Shown here in pieces: positions 56,063 through 64,000 of a DNA stretch of 64,000 nucleotides. How positions within the stretch are numbered: position 1 is the first letter of the stretch; every line of letters begins with the position of its first letter. Source of the DNA: Cherax quadricarinatus (Eukaryota; Arthropoda; Malacostraca; Decapoda; Parastacidae); contig NC_091301.1 in assembly GCF_038502225.1 (NCBI RefSeq), positions 15,876,617 through 15,940,616 on the forward strand, given 5' to 3'. Under the pieces are notes generated by a model. It saw only the letters and a list, made by a program, of their open reading frames with translations. It was not told where the DNA came from and searched no databases. Both the position numbers and the translations under genes were made by a program.

Positions 56063-57027
56063 ATGGTGGGGACTCGAAGGAACCAGGAATCAGATGAGAA
56101 TGGTTCTGGTAGGGAGGAATGGATGGAGAGGCAGTGGAAAAGGTTGGAACAAGAGTAGGGGAGAAAATTAGGAGAGCTTTCTGAGAAACTGGAGACAGAG
56201 CTGTCTGTGAAATTAGAAAAGAGGTTGGAGAAGGAGAAGAAGAATTGGGAGGCACAAGTTGAAACTGCATTAGCCAAAATAAGGGTCCTAGAAGATGAGG
56301 TAAACAGGCTGAAGCAAGTTATAAGGGCATTGCCAAGAGAAGACACAGCATATGAAGCAGAGAGGCCAAATAGAAAGGATGAGATATGAATTATGCGAAG
56401 GACATATCAACCTGCCAAGAAGGGCCAAGGAGTGAAAGGGGAGAACAGGTGGGTGCAGATGGAGAGGGGGATAGGTCAAATGTGGAGGCACAACCATGCT
56501 ACCAAGAGCCAATGGTTAAAAAAGGCAGAAAATGACCATGTACAGACAGGAACAAGAGTTACAGAGGGAGAGGCAATAGGAGGAGGAAAGGGCAAAATCA
56601 GTGTTTATCCATGAGCTTTTAGGAGAGAGAGGAAAGGACACACACTGAAAGACGATAGGCAGAAAGAAAGGAGATTGAGAACATCATCACGGAAATAGGT
56701 GAAGAAGACATGGACGAGATTGTAAATTTTCAGAGAATAGGGGGGTACTTGAAGGGGAGAAACCGACCAATCAAGCTAATTCTCAGGACAGAAACAGTAT
56801 GGAACAGGATCCTCCAAGAGAAACCACGGTTGAAATGGTCGAAAGGGTGCAAAAGGGTGTTCCTAGACAGAGACAGAACACAAACAGAATGACAGCAGTT
56901 GAGGGAGAGGACAAAAAAGCAAAAGGAGCTAGGAAAGGAGACAAGGATGGAACCAGCAGAGGTCAATCAGAGCAGAACAAAGCAGCTAGGGCAAGCACAA
57001 ACAGAACTATCCTCAGAACCCCATAAC
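56063..57027 (+). pseudogene. C ORF1 remnant
   Basis: Starts MVGTRRNQESDENG, with a stop at 56156-56158. The coiled coil survives as KLETELSVKLEKRLEKEKKN and VLEDEVNRLKQ. The RRM-like core survives near 56690-56890 as DMDEIVNFQRIGGYLKGRN, PIKLILRTETVWNRILQEKP and VFLDRDRTQTE. Several frameshifts and stops. It is homologous to B1 and B2 ORF1. Confidence 0.8.
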
Positions 57028-57069
57028 ACTATCACACCATCCACCCAACACAATCGACCCACAGTACAC

Positions 57070-59830
57070 CATTCCCACCGTACTGTTGGAAAGGAAACAG
57101 TGGTACACGAAAGATGTCAAATAAGAGGCAAAAGAGTCTCCGGACATCATAGCTCTCACAGAAACCAAGCATACATGTATGATAACAGATGCCATCTTTC
57201 CAATGGGATACCAGATCCAGAAAAAAGACAGAGGGAACAGGGGGGGGGAGGAGTGGCACTGCTGATCAAAAACCAATGGAATTTTGATGAGCTGTAGAGA
57301 GGAGACAGCGGAGAAACAAGTGATAACATAGCAGGAACACTTCACTCTGGAGATCCCAAGGTGGTAATTGCAGTGATGTATAACCCACCACAGAACAGCA
57401 GGAGGCCAAAGTCAAGAGTATGACGAGAACAATAGAGCGATGGTTGACACACTGGCTGCAGTGGCCAGAAGAGCTCATGCATGCAGGGCAAAGCTCCTGA
57501 TCATGGGCGACATTAGCCACAAGGAGATCGATTGGGAGAACTTGGAGCCACATGGGGGCCAAGACACGTGGAGGGCTAAGATGATGGAGGTGGTACTGGA
57601 AAACTTCATGCACCAACACGTAAGAGACACTACAAGAGAGAGAGGAGAGGATGAACCAGCAAGACTGGACCTAGTATTCACCTTGAGTAGTGCAAATATT
57701 GAGGAAATCACAAATGAAAGACCCCTTGGGGCCAGCGATCATGTGGTTTTAAGCTTCGAATACACAGTAGAGCTACAAGTGGAGGGGAAAGCAGGAAGGC
57801 CAGGACGAATGAAGCCAAACTACAAGAAAGGGGACTACACGGGAATGAGGAACTTCCTGAATGGGGTTCAGTGGGACAGAGAATTGGCAGGGAAGTCAGT
57901 TAATGAGATGATGGAATATGTAGCAACAATGTGCAAGGAGGCTGGGGAGAGGTTTGTACCCAAGGGTAACAGGAATAATGAAAAAGCCAGGATGAGCCTA
58001 TGGTTCACCCAAAGGTGCAGGGAGGCAATCACCAAGCGTGCTAGGGAATGGAAGAAATATAGAAGGCAAAGGACCCAGGAGAATAAGGAGAGCAGTCGTA
58101 GAGCCAGAAATTAATATGCACAGATAGAAAGGGAGGCCCAACGACAATATGAAAACGACAAAGCGAAAGCCAAATCTGACCCAAAACTGTTATACAGCCA
58201 CATCAGGAGGAAAACAACAGTCAAGGACCAGGTAATCAGGCTAAGGAAGGAAGGAGGAGAGACAACAAGAAATGACCATGAAGTAAGTGAGGAACTCAAC
58301 AAGAGATTTATAGAAGTGTTCACAGAGGAGACAGAAGGGGCTCCAGAAAGACTGAGAGGTGGGGTACACCACCAAGTGCTGGACACAGTGCACACAACCA
58401 AGGAAGAAGTGAAGAGGCTTCTGAGAAAGATAGATACCTCAAAGGCAATGGGGCCGGATAACATCTCTCCATGGGTCCAGAGAGAGGGAGCAGAGGTGCT
58501 ATGTGTACCCCTAACATCAATATTCAATACATCTATCGAAACAGGAAGATTGCCTGAGGCATGGAAGACAGCAAATGTAGTCCCAATCTTTAAAAAAGGA
58601 GACAGACATGAAGTACTAAACTACAGACCAGTGTCACTAACATGTATAGTATGCAAAGTCATGAAAGATTATCAGGAGAAGAGTGGTGGAACACCTAGAA
58701 AGGAATGATCTCATCAACAACAGCCAACATGGTTTCGGGGACGGGAAATCTTGTGTCACAAACCTACTGGAGTTCTATGACATGACAAGAGAGAGAGAGA
58801 GAGGGGTGGGTGGATTGCATTTTCTTGGACTGCAAGAAGGCGTTTGACACAGTTTCACACAGGAGATTAGTGCAAAAACTGGAGGACCAAGCAGGGATAA
58901 CTGGGAAGGTACTACAATGGATCAGGGAATACTTGTCAGGAAGACAGCAGAGAGTCATGGTACGTGGTGAGATGTCAGAGTGGGCACCTGTGACCAGCGG
59001 GGTCCCAAAGGGGACTAGGACCTAGGACCAGTGCTGTTTCTGGTATTTGTGAACGAAATGATGGAAGGAATAGACTCCGAAGTGTCAATGTTTGCAGATG
59101 ACGTGAAGTTGAGGAGAAGAATTCATTCGATAGAAGACCAGGGAGAACTACAAAGGGATCTGAAAATTGGGGAAGGGCAAAGAAGACCGCAGACGGAGTA
59201 CAGTCTAGGGGGCCAGAGACTAAAAACGTTACTCAAGGAAAAATTCTTGGGGTGAGTATAACACCAGACACATCTCCTGAAGCGCACATCAACCAAATAA
59301 CGGCTGCAGCATATGGGCGACAAGCAAACCTCAGAACAGCATTCCGACACCTAAATAAGGAATCGTTCAAGACCCTGTACACTGTGTATGTTAGGCCCAT
59401 ATTGGAGTATGCGGCAGCAATTTGGAACCCACACCTAGCCAAGCACGTAAAGAAACTAGAGAAAGTGCAAAGGTTTGCAACAAGACTAGTCCCAGAGTTA
59501 AGAGGTATGTCCTACGAGGAGAGGTTAAGGGAAATCAACCTGACGACACTGGAGACAGGAGAGATAGGGGGGACATGATAACGACATACAGAATACTGAG
59601 AGGAATTGACAAGGTGAACAAAGAGGATGTTCCAGAGATTGGACACAATAACAAGGGGACACAGCTGGAAGTTGAAGACAGATTAATCACAGGGATGTTG
59701 GGAAGCATTTTTTCAGCCACAGAGTAGTCAGAATGTGGAATAGTTTGGGAAGCGATGTAGTGGAGGCAGAATCCATACATAGCTTTAAGCAGAGGTACGA
59801 TAAAGCTCGTGGTTCAGGGAGAGTGACCTA
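57070..59830 (+). pseudogene. C ORF2 remnant (endonuclease-RT)
   Basis: Endonuclease pieces: DIIALTETKHTC and GGGGVALLIKNQWNF in broken frames, then KLLIMGDISHKEIDWENLEP (GDFN mutated to GDIS), ARLDLVFTL and LGASDHVVLSF. RT pieces: GPDNISPWVQREGAEV, NYRPVSLTCIVCKVMK, CIFLDCKKAFDTVSHRR, TSGVPKGT and SMFADDVKLRRRI. A 66-bp in-frame deletion lies between 59162 and 59163 relative to the copy at 63583. The C-terminus, RPILEYAAAIWNPHLAKH and LEKVQRFATRLVPELRGM, is in two frames. There are multiple stops and frameshifts. Confidence 0.88.
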
Positions 59831-59936
59831 GTAGCGACCAGTGAAGAGGCGGGGTCAGGAGCTTGGACTTGACGCCTGCAACCTCAACTAGGTGAGTACA
59901 ACTATGTGAGTACACACACACACGTACACACACACA

Positions 59937-60173
59937 GTTGGAAGCTGAAGACACAGATGAATCACAGGGATGTTAGGAAGTATTTCTTCAGCCGCAGAGT
60001 AGTCAGTAAGTGGAATAGTTTGGGAAGCGATGTAGTGGAGGCAGGATCCATACATAGCTTTAAGCAGAGGTATGATAAAGCTCACGGTTCAGGGAGAGTG
60101 ACCTAGTAGCGATCAGTGAAGAGGCGGGGCCAGGAGCTCGAACTCGACCCCCGCAACCTCAACTAGGTGAGTA

Positions 60174-60175
<2 letters not shown>
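59937..60175 (+). pseudogene. 5'-truncated C-family 3' end
   Basis: Repeats the last 240 bp or so of the preceding element (compare 59660-59895): WKLKTQMNHRDVRKYFFSRR, KWNSLGSDVVEAGS. It ends AACCTCAACTAGGTGAGTAC. The 5' junction is in the CA-rich tail of the preceding copy. Confidence 0.9.

Positions 60176-60217
<42 letters not shown>
60176..60217 (+). repeat. (AC)n tail of C
   Basis: Pure AC/CA run following GGTGAGTACAA. Confidence 0.95.
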
Positions 60218-60220
<3 letters not shown>

Positions 60221-60334
60221 GCAAGTAGCACAACTTATGCAAGGTCTTACATTAGGAATTCCAACCACCCTCATTTATATGTATAGATTATAGACTACCG
60301 GTTACTAGGTTGTGTGTGTGTATGTGTGTTAGAA

Positions 60335-61612
<1,278 letters not shown>

Positions 61613-61724
61613 TGCTTTCAAATGAGCTGATGTAGGTAACAGCTCTTAGCTTGTCAATAAAGTTAGGAATCCTTAACCTGTAAATAGCTGTCAATAAAGC
61701 TAGGATCCTTAACCCTGTCAAACC

Positions 61725-61944
<220 letters not shown>

Positions 61945-61947
<3 letters not shown>

Positions 61948-62605
61948 GTTTTCACCATCACTCGCTTTCTGCCTCTCTTTCCAGAGGGGCTTGGACGTCA
62001 ACATTATCCGGTAGCAGTCTGCTGAGTTACAACATTTCGCTCACCTTTGAAGGTACAGATACCACAAACCACAAAATTATTACTCCAACAGCACTCGCTT
62101 TGATCTGAGACGCTAACACACCCGCTGGGCGTTCCACACCCTCCTTCACACTCTCCTTCACGCTCTCCCTCACATCCTCCTTCACACCCTCCTTTACAAA
62201 CATTGTCGTGGCGTCTACTACACGTCTTCCAATCTACCTCAAGTTTTCAAGTTTCCTTATTCAACCTTCCTTACCGTATTCGCTGTTACTTTTATAATAT
62301 TACCTATCATACCTCCACACTTTAAATCTTCTCTCATTATTATCTGCATAATATTCATATCGTATATTAATTTCAGATCTGAATTCTCCTCTGCCTATCC
62401 CCCCACTTTCTTTCTCCTCCTCCTCCTCCTCCTCTTCCTTCCTCTCATCCACGCTGCAACATTCACAAGTCATACAGAAGCATCACCACTATGCTGTGAG
62501 AAATTTCTTTAGTCGTCTCAATAGACAAGGTTGTTTTCCTGTGATCTCGATAACTTCTGTCACTTTCGTTGCTCATTCAGATTGTCGTTCACCTTGAACT
62601 CAATA
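61945..62605. other. Unannotated pyrimidine-rich stretch
   Basis: CTCCTTCACACTCTCC-type low-complexity words near 62140-62200 and CTCCTCCTCC near 62415-62440. No gene seen. Confidence 0.5.
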
Positions 62606-62869
62606 GTTCCTGAGTAAGAGTAGCAGACCCCGTGTCAACGGTTCCTGAGTAACAGAAGTAGACCCCGTGTCAGCAGTTCCTGAGTAACAGTAGCAGACCC
62701 CGTGTCAACGGTTCCTGAGTAACAGAAGTAGACCCCGTGTCAACGGTTCCTGAGTAACAGTAGCAGACCCCGTGTCAATGGTTCCTGAGTAACAGAAGTA
62801 GACCCCGTGTCAGCAGTTCCTGAGTAACAGTAGCAGACCCCATGTCAACGGTTCCTAAGTAACAGAAGC
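62606..62869 (+). repeat. 35-bp tandem repeat with alternating unit types, 7.5 copies
   Basis: Unit GTTCCTGAGTAACAGTAGCA plus GACCCCGTGTCAACG. Units with CAGTAGCAG alternate strictly with units carrying CAGAAGTAG, giving a 70-bp higher-order period. Confidence 0.95.
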
Positions 62870-63379
62870 ATGCAACCTTGTTCCTCTTCAATCATACCTC
62901 TTGTTTTCTAGTTACTCTTTCATCTAAAGGATCTGCTATATTGAACTACCTTCTCTATAACTCAAACCATCTTCCTCCTCTCAATTCCCCTTATAAAAAA
63001 AGGAGGAATTATGTATGCTCCCTGCCAGTCCTCAGGTGTCCTCTCTTCTTTTAAAAAGGTTAAATCAACCAACAATTCCAGAACTATATCACCATCTCCT
63101 TCCTGCATCTCAAGTCCTTCATCTTTGTCAGTCCTGCTTCATCGACCTTCCTTATATTAATATCCAGACGTTCTTTGCTATAAAATCATATATACCCTCT
63201 GCTTCATTTGTAAAATTGCAGCCTCCATTCCATTATCTGTATTAAAAAAATTCTTTAGAATGATCTCCATTTCACTAATACCTCTGCCTTATTAAATGAT
63301 GTCTGTGTGCTCCTGCAAAGACACTGACCGAGTGCTGGTGGATGTGTCTTTTTCTTTGCATAATCTTGCGAGTGCGCGC
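62870..63379. other. Unannotated stretch
   Basis: AT- and CT-rich, with no recognisable gene or repeat. Confidence 0.4.
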
Positions 63380-63492
63380 ACGCACGCACGCACACACACA
63401 GACACACAGACACACACACCCACCCACAGACACACAGATACAGACACAGACACAGACACAGACACAGACACACAGACACACACAGACACACA

Positions 63493-63582
<90 letters not shown>
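63380..63582 (+). repeat. (CA)n tract with CAGACA variants
   Basis: CGCACGCACACACACAGACA and ACACAGACACAGACAC units on the left, then pure CA of about 90 bp abutting a C-family LINE. Confidence 0.97.
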
Positions 63583-63584
<2 letters not shown>

Positions 63585-64000
63585 ACCAGTGCTGTTTCTG
63601 GTATTTGTGAACGACATGACAGAAGGAATAAACTCTGAGGTGTCCCTGTTTGCAGATGACGTGAAGTTGATGAGAAGAATTCATTCGATCGAAGACCAGG
63701 CAGAACTACAAAGGGATCTGGACAGGCTGCAGACCTGGTCCAGCAATTGGCTCCCGGAGTTCAATCCCACCAAGTGCAAAGTCATGAAAATTGGGGAAGG
63801 GCAAAGAAGACCGCAGACGGAGTACAGTCTAGGGGGGCCAGAGACTACAAACCTCACTCAAGGAAAAAGATCTTGGGGTGAGTATAACACCAGGCACATC
63901 TCCTGAAGCGCACATCAACCAAATAACTGCTGCAGCATATGGGCGCCTGGCAAACCTCAGAACAGCATTCCGACATCTTAATAAGGAGTCGTTCAGGACC
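63583..64000 (+). pseudogene. C-family LINE ORF2 fragment, runs off the window
   Basis: Encodes GPVLFLVFVNDMTEGINSEV-like sequence starting directly at the CA tract, then SLFADDVKLMRRIHS, LDRLQTWSSNWLPEFNPTK and CKVMKIGEGQRRPQTEYS. A frameshift near 63830 moves the rest (SPEAHINQ, AAAYGRLANLR) to another frame. It retains the 22 codons deleted in the C copy at 59162. The 3' end lies beyond the window. Confidence 0.9.

Noticed and set aside
62606..62869. CRISPR-like regular repeat
   Set aside because: Units are contiguous with no unique spacers, in a eukaryotic repeat context.

Overview
This is eukaryotic DNA, and I find no host protein-coding gene, tRNA gene or rRNA gene in it. The mix of repeats suggests a decapod crustacean, most likely a crayfish or relative. 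It contains RTE and CR1/L2-type LINEs, a tRNA-derived SINE with a pentanucleotide tail, piggyBac- and mariner-like MITEs, fold-back repeats and very long GT, GA and CT tracts. Assignment to decapods rests on my memory of repeats common in such assemblies, not on a search. Almost every long open frame is a retrotransposon ORF, a fragment of one, or a simple-sequence artefact.

Layout. 0-6 kb: end of a piggyBac-like MITE, an RTE-derived short element split by a mariner-like MITE, then an RTE LINE ('E', 1990-5575) with an uninterrupted endonuclease-reverse transcriptase frame. 6-22 kb: AT-rich DNA with fold-back repeats (7.0-7.4, 12.2-12.4, 21.0-21.2 kb), a hAT transposase remnant (11.1-11.7 kb), two piggyBac-like elements head to head (14.3-16.5 kb), a GA array, LINE remnants, SINEs and nested MITEs. 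22-33 kb: a cluster of short repeats sharing one core, decayed 'A' family LINE pieces, a CR1/L2-like LINE ('F', 25.4-28.7 kb), and a gag-only element (30.2-32.5 kb) bounded by a 12-bp duplication and split by a SINE.

33-50 kb: a stack of LINEs. B0 (decayed) is followed by B1, which is split by a near full-length 5.7-kb 'A1' LINE flanked by a 6-bp duplication. B2 follows, with both ORFs open. 50-64 kb: GT tracts, a 15-bp array fused to a 25-bp array, several copies of a sister family 'C' on the other strand, a pure GA tract of about 0.88 kb, a 35-bp array with alternating units, and a further C copy running off the end.

How the parts relate. A, B, C, E and F carry their own endonuclease and reverse transcriptase. 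The short E-like composites, the SINEs, the gag-only element and the fold-back units have no polymerase and must have depended on such enzymes; the MITEs would need transposases. The most striking pattern is that every B/C copy, full-length or truncated, has an AC/GT repeat at its 5' boundary, and the family 3' end is GGTGAGTAC followed by (AC)n. This suggests insertion into AC microsatellites. Nested insertions give clear relative ages.
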